A DNA stretch of 7,197 nt from Oscillospiraceae bacterium (GTDB taxonomy: Bacteria; Bacillota; Clostridia; Oscillospirales; Ruminococcaceae): NCBI GenBank assembly GCA_017396055.1, contig JAFQND010000094.1, positions 1-7,197 of the forward strand. Reading direction: 5' to 3'. The notes below the pieces were generated by a model. That model was given only the letters and a program-made list of their open reading frames with translations, searched no databases and had not been told where the DNA came from. Of the stretch, positions 1 through 4,620 are shown piece after piece. Numbering within the stretch: the stretch's first letter is position 1; the number at the start of each line of letters is the position of its first letter. Position numbers and translations under genes: made by a program.

Positions 1-276
1 CCCGACGAGATGAAACCCGTTTATGAAGAGATCTTCAACCTTTCGGGCGAAGGCGACGCCGAGCTGCAGCCCTATCTGAAAGCCGCCGACCGGCTCAGCG
101 CCCTGATCAAATGCATCCAGGAGGAAAATTCCGGAAGCCACGAGTTCTCCGGCGCAAAACTGGCCTCTCTCAAACAGCTGGAGCTCTCCCCCCTGCCCGA
201 GGTGGAGTATTTCATGGCCCATTTCCTGCCGGCATTTTCCATGAATCTCCAACAGTTGACACTGGGTGAATACTAA
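1..276 (+). CDS. yfbR: YfbR-like HD-domain 5'-deoxynucleotidase, C-terminal part (5' end outside window)
   Basis: The reading frame is open from base 1, so this is the 3' end of a gene that starts upstream; an internal ATG at 10 is not the likely start. About 91 residues are visible. YfbR enzymes are cytoplasmic metal-dependent HD phosphohydrolases that remove the 5' phosphate from deoxynucleoside monophosphates, and are usually near 200 residues, so roughly half is missing. The visible part matches the family's C-terminal half: a KAADRLSALIKC segment (fragment residues 27-38) corresponds to the E. coli segment with the last metal-binding Asp of the HD site (here Asp30), then a Glu-rich helix and the closing PEVEYFMAHFLPAFSMNLQQL block, which resembles the E. 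coli MDYFMEIFVPSFHLSLDEI. The HD motif itself would lie upstream and cannot be checked. The stop at 274-276 is followed at once by a palindromic repeat. Confidence 0.82.
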   Translation, partial: PDEMKPVYEEIFNLSGEGDAELQPYLKAADRLSALIKCIQEENSGSHEFSGAKLASLKQLELSPLPEVEYFMAHFLPAFSMNLQQLTLGEY

Positions 277-311
277 GGATAGACAGACGGGCGGGGAGAC
301 CCCGCCCCTAC
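277..311 (-). repeat. GTAGGG-type palindromic intergenic repeat, copy A
   Basis: Starts on the base after the yfbR stop codon. Core palindrome: GGGCGGGG at 289-296, loop AGA, CCCCGCCC at 300-307. On the - strand it reads GTAGGGGCGGGG-TCT-CCCCGCCCGTC. The same architecture (GTAGGG leading into a GC-rich palindrome with a 3-base loop) recurs at 341-366 and 1863-1890, and in degenerate form at 386-410. With no T-tract after the stem on the + strand it is a poor terminator. It looks like a REP-like dispersed element. That it is dispersed genome-wide is inferred from the local copies. Confidence 0.6.
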
Positions 312-340
312 AAATATTTCCCGCCTGCCTGAGTATGATC

Positions 341-366
341 GTAGGGGACGGGTTTCCCGTCCCGCC
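341..366 (+). repeat. GTAGGG-type palindromic intergenic repeat, copy B
   Basis: GTAGGGG at 341-347 runs into a perfect 8-bp stem: GGGACGGG at 345-352, loop TTT, CCCGTCCC at 356-363. It is in the opposite orientation to copy A, about 30 bases away. The bases of the stem differ from copy A but pairing is fully kept, so the structure is conserved rather than the exact sequence. Confidence 0.6.
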
Positions 367-385
367 GATATAAGTCAAACGTCTC

Positions 386-410
386 GGATAGACGGAGACC
401 CCGCCCCTGC
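386..410 (-). repeat. GTAGGG-type repeat, truncated copy C
   Basis: This shares GGATAGAC and GGAGACCCCGCCCCT with copy A but lacks a 4-base AGAC repeat unit and the 6-base GCGGGG that forms most of copy A's left arm, so it can no longer fold as a full hairpin. It has the same orientation as copy A. It reads as a decayed or partly deleted duplicate of the 277-309 segment. Confidence 0.5.
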
Positions 411-419
411 TCAGACAGC

Positions 420-435
420 TCCCCTGACAAGGGGA
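420..435. repeat. Small CCCC/GGGG hairpin just upstream of dinB
   Basis: TCCCCT at 420-425 pairs with AGGGGA at 430-435 around a GACA loop. It resembles the longer CCTCCCCTT...AAGGGGAGG hairpin at 1786-1809, so it may be a shorter member of a second intergenic repeat family. It ends nine bases before the dinB ribosome site at 445-451 and would lie in the dinB leader if transcription comes from upstream. Confidence 0.35.
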
Positions 436-458
436 ACCTGTGGGAAGGAGGATGACCC

Positions 459-1661
459 ATGCAAACCGACCGCACGATCCTGCACTGTGACTGCAACGGC
501 TTTTTTGCCTCGGTGGAGTGCGTCTTCCGCCCCGAGCTGAAGCTTGTGCCCATGGCCGTCTGCGGCGACCCCGAACAGCGCCACGGCATCATTTTAGCCA
601 AAAACGAGCTGGCCAAAGGCTATGGCGTCAAAACCGCCGAAACCATCTGGCAGGCAAAACAGAAATGCCCCGACCTTGTGCTCGTCCCCGCCCGCCACGG
701 CGCCTATCGGGAATTCTCCCGCCGGGTCAACGAGATCTACTGCCGCTATACCAGCCAGGTCGAGCCCTTCGGCATCGATGAATCCTGGCTTGACGTGACC
801 GCCAGCCGCCGTCTTTTCGGTGACGGCCCCACCATCGCCGACCGCCTCCGTGAAGAGGTAAAGCGTGAGACCGGTCTGACCATCTCGGTGGGCGTTTCGT
901 TCAACAAGATCTTTGCCAAGCTGGGACGCGACTATAAAAAGCCCGATGCCACCACCGTCATCACAAGGGAAAATTTCCGTGAGATCGTCTGGCCGCTGCC
1001 GGTGGGAGACCTTTTATTTGTGGGAAAATCCGCCGCCGATGCCCTCGCCCGCATGGGCATCCACACCATCGGCGAGCTGGCGAATTTCAACGATGACATC
1101 GTACAGCGAAAGCTGGGAAAAATGGGGGCACAGATCCTCTCTTATGCCCGCGGGGAAGAAAACAGCCCCGTTGCCGAATACGGTACCGAGACCGAAGCAA
1201 AATCGGTGGGCAACGGCGTCACCTATCCCAAAGACCTCAGAGGAAGAGACCAGGTGCTGCCGGCGGTGCTGGCGCTCTGCGATCAGGTGGCCGCAAGAGT
1301 ACGGAAAACCGGCATGGAAGCCGCGACCGTTACCGTCGCCCTCAAAGATCCGTATTTTCACACCATCTCGAGACAGAAGACCATGTCCCATCAGACCGAC
1401 CTCGCGCGGGAATTTTTCCTGACGGCCATGGAACTGATCGATAAAAACTGGGACTACCGCCAGCCCATCCGGGCGATCACCGTCACCGCCTCCGGCTTTG
1501 ACCACGGCATCATGGGCGAGCAGCTGAGCCTTTTCACGTCGGATGAGCCGCAGATCGATCAGAAGAAGGTCCGCCGGCTGGAGGGCACCATGGACTCGAT
1601 CCGTCAGCGTTACGGCACAGAATCGGTGGGGTTTGCCCGGACGATCCATAAGGAGGAGTGA
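459..1661 (+). CDS. dinB: DNA polymerase IV, Y-family translesion polymerase
   Basis: A 400-residue distributive, error-prone polymerase without proofreading that copies across damaged template; length is typical of the Clostridial form. The ATG at 459 is preceded by AAGGAGG at 445-451 with 7-base spacing, which fixes the start. The N-terminal palm motif HCDCNGFFASVE (residues 9-20) carries metal ligand Asp11 and the steric-gate Phe16. The second catalytic motif FGIDESWLDVT (104-114) carries Asp107 and Glu108, the other carboxylates. SVGVSFNKIFAKLGRDYKKP (143-162) is the usual palm segment; the helix-hairpin-helix thumb follows (about 180-215) and a little-finger domain occupies about 245-350. 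QLSLF at 355-359 fits the beta-clamp-binding motif, so replication-clamp recruitment is expected. All key residues are present and no frameshift is seen. I see no LexA-type GAAC-N4-GTTC operator upstream and no strong promoter in the repeat-filled leader, so its regulation is unclear. Confidence 0.95.
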   Translation: MQTDRTILHCDCNGFFASVECVFRPELKLVPMAVCGDPEQRHGIILAKNELAKGYGVKTAETIWQAKQKCPDLVLVPARHGAYREFSRRVNEIYCRYTSQVEPFGIDESWLDVTASRRLFGDGPTIADRLREEVKRETGLTISVGVSFNKIFAKLGRDYKKPDATTVITRENFREIVWPLPVGDLLFVGKSAADALARMGIHTIGELANFNDDIVQRKLGKMGAQILSYARGEENSPVAEYGTETEAKSVGNGVTYPKDLRGRDQVLPAVLALCDQVAARVRKTGMEAATVTVALKDPYFHTISRQKTMSHQTDLAREFFLTAMELIDKNWDYRQPIRAITVTASGFDHGIMGEQLSLFTSDEPQIDQKKVRRLEGTMDSIRQRYGTESVGFARTIHKEE

Positions 1662-1785
1662 TTTTCGGTTTCCGGCCACATGATTCAGAGGCAGTATTCA
1701 GAACTGCCGGCAATCTGTAACGAGATTAAACGCTGTCACGTTATCCCTTGATCGACATCCCCTCCGGCTTCACTGCGTTCAGCCA

Positions 1786-1809
1786 CCTCCCCTTGATTCC
1801 AAGGGGAGG
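1786..1809. repeat. CCTCCCCTT...AAGGGGAGG palindrome
   Basis: CCTCCCCTT at 1786-1794 pairs perfectly with AAGGGGAGG at 1801-1809; the G-C pair at 1795/1800 extends the stem to 10 bp with an ATTC loop. It is followed by CTTTTCG, so it could end some transcripts from dinB, but the T-run is short. Preceding bases 1758-1785, CCTCCGGCTT..., look like the lead-in of the same repeat unit. Similar GGGG/CCCC hairpins are frequent between genes of gut Clostridia, from general knowledge rather than a search. Confidence 0.5.
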
Positions 1810-1862
1810 CTTTTCGTTCCGACAACAACATTGCGCTCCCGCAGTTATAGTACGCTCATGCC

Positions 1863-1890
1863 GCGGACAGCCCGATGGCCTGTCCCTACG
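1863..1890 (-). repeat. GTAGGG-type palindromic intergenic repeat, copy D
   Basis: On the - strand it reads CGTAGGGACAGG then CCATCGGG then CTGTCC. The outer arms GGACAG (1865-1870) and CTGTCC (1880-1885) pair perfectly; two more pairs, CC 1872-1873 with GG 1877-1878, follow a C-C mismatch. The architecture matches copies A and B upstream of dinB, so copies flank dinB on both sides. Confidence 0.55.
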
Positions 1891-1961
1891 GTTTGGTTTG
1901 AGTGAGCCGGCAGGTATCCCCCTCAGCGGCACTGAAATACCCGCAGCCCTCTCCCCTCTCC

Positions 1962-2022
1962 CCGGCAGGGAGCTCAGGCGGCAGGGTGCATCGCCCCTCT
2001 TTCTGCCACCGGCAGGGAGAGG
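1962..2022. repeat. Paired CCGGCAGGGAG repeats with a 12-bp hairpin
   Basis: CCGGCAGGGAG occurs at 1962-1972 and again at 2009-2019. The second copy forms the right arm of a 12-bp stem: CCTCTTTCTGCC at 1996-2007, loop ACC, GGCAGGGAGAGG at 2011-2022. Two positions that would be C-G pairs are T opposite G, so the helix is complete only as RNA with G-U pairs. No T-run follows, so it is not a standard terminator. Confidence 0.45.
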
Positions 2023-2059
2023 AACAGGTCGTCAGATTCATGGCTGTATCCCCTTTCCC

Positions 2060-2083
2060 GCCCCGAAAAACGGGGCTTTTTTT
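2060..2083 (+). terminator. Rho-independent terminator downstream of dinB
   Basis: GCCCCG (2060-2065), loop AAAAA, CGGGGC (2071-2076), then seven T. A textbook intrinsic terminator on the + strand. The nearest upstream gene is dinB, whose stop is about 400 bases away, so dinB mRNA would carry a long structured 3' end. It also insulates abfA from readthrough. Confidence 0.85.
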
Positions 2084-2146
2084 CTTTCGGTATTCTATTC
2101 TGCTCAGCAAAAACCGTTTTACTCTTTCAAAGCCGCAGGCAGAATC

Positions 2147-2175
2147 TTGAAATCAGCCGTAAAATCCGCTATACT
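2147..2175 (+). promoter_or_regulatory. Sigma-A promoter of abfA
   Basis: TTGAAA at 2147-2152 and TATACT at 2170-2175 with an ideal 17-base spacer: five of six matches to consensus at each element. Predicted transcription start is near 2182, giving a leader of about 55 bases. It sits between a strong terminator and abfA, which supports abfA being its own transcription unit. Confidence 0.8.
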
Positions 2176-2191
2176 GAAACTGAAAACCGCA

Positions 2192-2206
2192 CCGGTCCCA
2201 TACCGG
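2192..2206. promoter_or_regulatory. Inverted repeat in the abfA leader, possible operator
   Basis: CCGGT (2192-2196), spacer CCCAT, ACCGG (2202-2206). It begins about ten bases after the predicted transcription start, a usual place for a roadblock repressor, but the arms are short and could also be a small mRNA hairpin. The regulator is not in the window. Confidence 0.3.
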
Positions 2207-2220
2207 CCGGAGTACAAGCG

Positions 2221-2226
2221 AAAGGA
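2221..2226 (+). promoter_or_regulatory. Ribosome binding site that decides the abfA start
   Basis: AAAGGA at 2221-2226 lies 11 bases before the ATG at 2238. The in-frame ATG at 2226 overlaps this site and has no purine-rich sequence at proper distance, so 2238 is preferred. The protein then begins MRLTITPQREL, close to GH51 N-termini. Confidence 0.65.
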
Positions 2227-2237
2227 TGGTACTTTCT

Positions 2238-3734
2238 ATGCGTCTGACGATCACTCCTCAAAGAGAACTCTTCAAGCGTGACCCGATGCTTTACGGTCAT
2301 TTTCTCGAACATTTCCACCGCCAGATCTACGGCGGCATTTTTGATCCCGGTTCTCCCCTTTCGGATGAAGACGGCTTCCGCACAGACGTCATGGAGGCGC
2401 TGAAAAAGATCCGTACCCCCATCATCCGCTGGCCGGGCGGCTGTTTCGTCTCCAGCTATAACTGGAAAAAGGGTGTCGGCAAACGGGTACCGGTCTTCGA
2501 CAAGTCCTGGAGAGTGGAAGATCCCAACACCTTCGGCACCGATGAGTTTGTCAAATTCTGCCGCAAGCTGGGCTGTGAGCCCTATATCTGCACCAACGCC
2601 GGCACCGGCACCGCCGAAGAGATGAGCGACTGGATCGAATACTGCAATCTGGCCACCGAGGGCGAATATGCCCGCATGCGCATCGAAAACGGCTATCCCG
2701 AGCCCCACAACGTCAGATTCTGGAGCGTCGGCAACGAAAACTGGGGCGGCCATGAACTGGGCGCCAAAGAGATCTCCGAATGGGGCCGCCTTGTCAGAGA
2801 ATCCTGCAAGCTGATGCAGCGAGTGGATCCCGACGCCAGCCTCAGCGCCGCCGCGCTGGTCGACCTGGACTGGAACGTGAGCCTTCTGCGCAAATGTTCC
2901 CGCTGGCTGGACTGGATCTCCATCCATGCCTACTGGGACTGGATCCAGACCGATAACAATCTGGCTCCCTATGCGAAATGTATGGCCTATACCGCCGAAC
3001 TGGAAGACGATATCAACAAGGTCCGCGGCCTGCTGACCGCCATGGGTCTCGAGAAAAAGATCCGCATCGCCTTTGACGAATGGAATCTACGGGGCTGGTA
3101 TCATCCCAACATCCACACCGTCTATATGGGCCGCACCCCCGACGAATACCTCACCCCCCGCGACGACAACGACATCAATTCGAGCTATACCATGGCCGAC
3201 GCGGTCTTCTCGGCCTGTTTCCTCAACACCCTTCTGCGGAATGCCGACATCGTGGGCATGGCAAACTTCTCGCCCGTGGTCAACACCCGCGGCGCCATCT
3301 TCACCCATCCGGACGGCATCGTTCTGCGCACCACCTATCATGTCTTTGATATGTATGTCAGCCTGATGGGCGACACGGTCATCGACAGCTGGATGCAGGA
3401 GGAAGAGTCCTATACCGTTCCCGGCCGCAAGGACGAGGATGTGACCGTCGGTCTGACCGATTGTGTCGCCACCGTCGATTCCGCCACCGGCGCGATCGCT
3501 GTCTCCTGTATCAACAAGCACGAGACCGACGCCAAAGAGATCACGCTGGAGCTGCCCGTCAGCGGCAAAGTCACCGTCACCTCCCTCATCGGCGAATCGG
3601 CCGACGATTACAACGATATCGGCCGCGACAGCGTCCACCCCGTGGACAATCCCGGTGCGGTTCTCGAAAAGGGCGAAAACTTTATCCGCCTCTGCCTGCC
3701 CGCCCATTCGGTCAATGTGGTAAGGATCGGCTGA
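2238..3734 (+). CDS. abfA: Intracellular alpha-L-arabinofuranosidase, glycoside hydrolase family 51
   Basis: A 498-residue retaining hydrolase that releases terminal alpha-L-arabinofuranosyl groups from arabinan and arabinoxylan oligosaccharides; length is normal for bacterial GH51. There is no signal peptide, so it acts in the cytoplasm on imported oligosaccharides. A TIM barrel covers roughly residues 15-375. GHFLEHFHRQIYGGIFDPGS (20-39) and IRWPGGCFVSSYNW (63-76) are family blocks. The acid/base is Glu167 in SVGNENWGG; the nucleophile is Glu281 in IAFDEWNLRGW; ISIHAYW (227-233) supplies the usual active-site His and aromatic residue. About 400-498 form the C-terminal beta-sandwich ending in SVNVVRIG. 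It has its own promoter and no transporter, regulator or araBAD gene next to it. GH51 also includes some beta-xylosidase and endoglucanase activities, so the substrate is inferred. Confidence 0.9.
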   Translation: MRLTITPQRELFKRDPMLYGHFLEHFHRQIYGGIFDPGSPLSDEDGFRTDVMEALKKIRTPIIRWPGGCFVSSYNWKKGVGKRVPVFDKSWRVEDPNTFGTDEFVKFCRKLGCEPYICTNAGTGTAEEMSDWIEYCNLATEGEYARMRIENGYPEPHNVRFWSVGNENWGGHELGAKEISEWGRLVRESCKLMQRVDPDASLSAAALVDLDWNVSLLRKCSRWLDWISIHAYWDWIQTDNNLAPYAKCMAYTAELEDDINKVRGLLTAMGLEKKIRIAFDEWNLRGWYHPNIHTVYMGRTPDEYLTPRDDNDINSSYTMADAVFSACFLNTLLRNADIVGMANFSPVVNTRGAIFTHPDGIVLRTTYHVFDMYVSLMGDTVIDSWMQEEESYTVPGRKDEDVTVGLTDCVATVDSATGAIAVSCINKHETDAKEITLELPVSGKVTVTSLIGESADDYNDIGRDSVHPVDNPGAVLEKGENFIRLCLPAHSVNVVRIG

Positions 3735-3765
3735 TGACCGGATAGCGGCAGTTATCCAAAGCTTT

Positions 3766-3830
3766 ACTCGATTTTTCCCGAAAAATCGCAAGTCCAGAGC
3801 GGCGCTCTGGTCGCCCATCGCAATGGGCGA
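3766..3830. repeat. Array of three adjacent perfect hairpins
   Basis: Hairpin 1: CGATTTTT (3769-3776), loop CCCG, AAAAATCG (3781-3788), with ACT/AGT outside the stem across a CA bulge. Hairpin 2: CCAGAGC (3794-3800), loop GGC, GCTCTGG (3804-3810). Hairpin 3: TCGCCCAT (3811-3818), loop CGCA, ATGGGCGA (3823-3830). Hairpins 2 and 3 touch with no spacer. It lies 31 bases after the abfA stop. None is followed by a T-run, so standard termination is unlikely. It may protect the abfA mRNA 3' end or be one copy of a composite dispersed repeat. No coding frame fits it. Confidence 0.6.
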
Positions 3831-3890
3831 AACTCTTATATCGTCCATAAAAATCAGGAGAGTACGAGAACCCTATTAAGGGGTGCCCGC

Positions 3891-3924
3891 ATGGAAAGTT
3901 CCGGCTCAATGCCGGACTTTCCAT
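3891..3924 (+). other. Strong hairpin in the leader of the glycosylase-like gene
   Basis: ATGGAAAGTTCCGGC (3891-3905), loop TCAAT, GCCGGACTTTCCAT (3911-3924): 14 pairs with one bulged T. No T-run follows. Its first three bases are an ATG with AAGGGG at 3878-3883 seven bases upstream, opening a 27-codon frame (3891-3974) whose stop overlaps the start of the next gene. It could be a leader peptide, an mRNA-stability element or a chance frame over a repeat. The rest of 3735-3963 shows no clear promoter. Confidence 0.4.
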
Positions 3925-3952
3925 CTGTTCCAAAGCATACTTCAAAAGAAAG

Positions 3953-3957
3953 AAGGA
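3953..3957 (+). promoter_or_regulatory. Ribosome binding site that decides the GTG start at 3964
   Basis: AAGGA at 3953-3957, within AGAAAGAAGGAA, has 6-base spacing to GTG at 3964. A longer in-frame GTG at 3883 would put the translation of a hairpin at the N-terminus and has no similar site, so 3964 is preferred. Confidence 0.6.
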
Positions 3958-3963
3958 ATTCCC

Positions 3964-4611
3964 GTGCCCGCTGACACCTGCACCCGAAGCGATCTTATAA
4001 AAGAATACGACCGCCTGCAGGCCGTTCACGGCGGCGAAGATCTCCGCTCCATCCTCTGGGGCGGCTGTGAAGAAAACCCTGAGACCTGTTTTGTCTTTAT
4101 GAACCCCACCGGACGGAATGTGGCCGCCTCCCCCGACTGGCCGGGCATCCGCGCCCCCTGGCTGGGCACAAAACCGGTCTGGGAGATCTTTTACGGTCTG
4201 GGATTTCTGTCGGACAGCCTTCATGACCGCATCCGGGCGATGAAGCCCGTCTGTTGGGACACGGCCTTTTCGGAAGAGCTGTACAGCCATCTGGCGGCGC
4301 AGAAGATCTATATCACCAACCTTGGAAAATGTACCCTCCCGGATGCCCGTCATCTGCCCGACAGCGTTTATCGGGATTATCTCGCCCTTTTTATGGAGGA
4401 GCTGCGGCTGACCGCGCCAAAGCGGATCATCTCCTTCGGCAATCAGGTCAGTTCCCTTCTTCTGGGACAGAACATCTCGGTATCACAGTGCAGAAAACAG
4501 CAGTTCACGCTGGAGGGAATTCCCCTCTGGCCGGTCTATTATCCCGTCGGCAACGGCAGATTCAATCTGGACAAGGCCATGGAGGATCTCAGGTATATTC
4601 TGGAACAGTGA
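3964..4611 (+). CDS. Uracil-DNA glycosylase superfamily protein, divergent
   Basis: 215 residues from a GTG start, a normal length for single-domain members of this superfamily. The fold's blocks appear in order: CFVFMNPTGRN (42-52), the place of the usual water-activating GxNPG-like loop; RAPWLGTKPVWEIF (63-76); YITNLGKCTLPDARHL (116-131), close to the TN(L/V)VKC-P-R block of family 4 enzymes; APKRIISFGNQVSSLLLG (151-168), the PK-I--LG-A strand-helix; and YYPVGNGRFNLDKAMEDL (192-209), at the place of the DNA-intercalation loop, where HPS is usual. The five cysteines (35, 42, 97, 123, 176) do not show the iron-sulfur spacing of family 4. No signal peptide, so cytoplasmic. It could excise uracil or another damaged base, or have lost activity. 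The next gene starts 9 bases later, suggesting co-transcription. Assignment to the superfamily is fairly sure; the substrate is unknown. Confidence 0.7.
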   Translation: MPADTCTRSDLIKEYDRLQAVHGGEDLRSILWGGCEENPETCFVFMNPTGRNVAASPDWPGIRAPWLGTKPVWEIFYGLGFLSDSLHDRIRAMKPVCWDTAFSEELYSHLAAQKIYITNLGKCTLPDARHLPDSVYRDYLALFMEELRLTAPKRIISFGNQVSSLLLGQNISVSQCRKQQFTLEGIPLWPVYYPVGNGRFNLDKAMEDLRYILEQ

Positions 4612-4620
4612 GGGAAAAAT

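Larger units (their letters stand above)
1662..2237. other. 576-base non-coding region between dinB and abfA
   Basis: No convincing gene. A reading frame of about 177 codons starting at 1748 is open on the + strand, but it runs through palindromes, a terminator and the abfA promoter, has low-complexity Pro/Gly/Arg composition and no ribosome site. In order the region holds: a weak hairpin at 1690-1708 (GGCAGT/ACTGCC), a CCTCCCCTT palindrome (1786-1809), a GTAGGG-type repeat (1863-1890), a pair of CCGGCAGGGAG repeats with a 12-bp hairpin (1962-2022), a terminator (2060-2083), an AAAACCGTTTT near-palindrome (2110-2120), and the promoter and leader of abfA. Everything up to 2083 is probably dinB 3' untranslated region with accumulated repeats. 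Confidence 0.6.

Noticed and set aside
289..307. Intrinsic terminator for yfbR
   Set aside because: The stem is strong, but neither strand has a T-run after it, and the same structure recurs elsewhere as a repeat.
277..410. CRISPR-like array
   Set aside because: Repeats are few, unevenly spaced, in both orientations and of different lengths; there are no spacers of constant size and no cas genes.
431..443. LexA operator before dinB
   Set aside because: A GGGAACCTGTGGG stretch has a GAAC half-site but no GTTC at the required spacing.
308..616. 102-codon - strand frame before and inside the dinB start
   Set aside because: Made of palindromic repeats plus dinB antisense; no ribosome site or recognisable family.
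1014..1679. 221-codon - strand frame opposite dinB
   Set aside because: Same codon-register effect as above; dinB on the other strand is unmistakable.
2108..2122. CcpA (cre) site upstream of abfA
   Set aside because: The central CG and flanking A/T runs fit in part, but the TG at the left end of the cre consensus is absent; kept only as a generic operator candidate.
1748..2281. 177-codon + strand frame between dinB and abfA
   Set aside because: Covers repeats, terminator, promoter and the first codons of abfA; no ribosome site; low-complexity composition.
2169..2927. 252-codon - strand frame opposite abfA
   Set aside because: In codon register with abfA and runs through the abfA promoter; a shadow of GH51 codon bias.
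3769..3788. Intrinsic terminator of abfA
   Set aside because: The T stretch lies inside the left stem arm, not after the hairpin; the sequence after it is CAAGTCC.
3087..3848. 253-codon - strand frame opposite the abfA 3' half and the hairpin array
   Set aside because: In register with abfA and passes through the three-hairpin array; Gly/Asp/Val-rich composition typical of antisense shadows.
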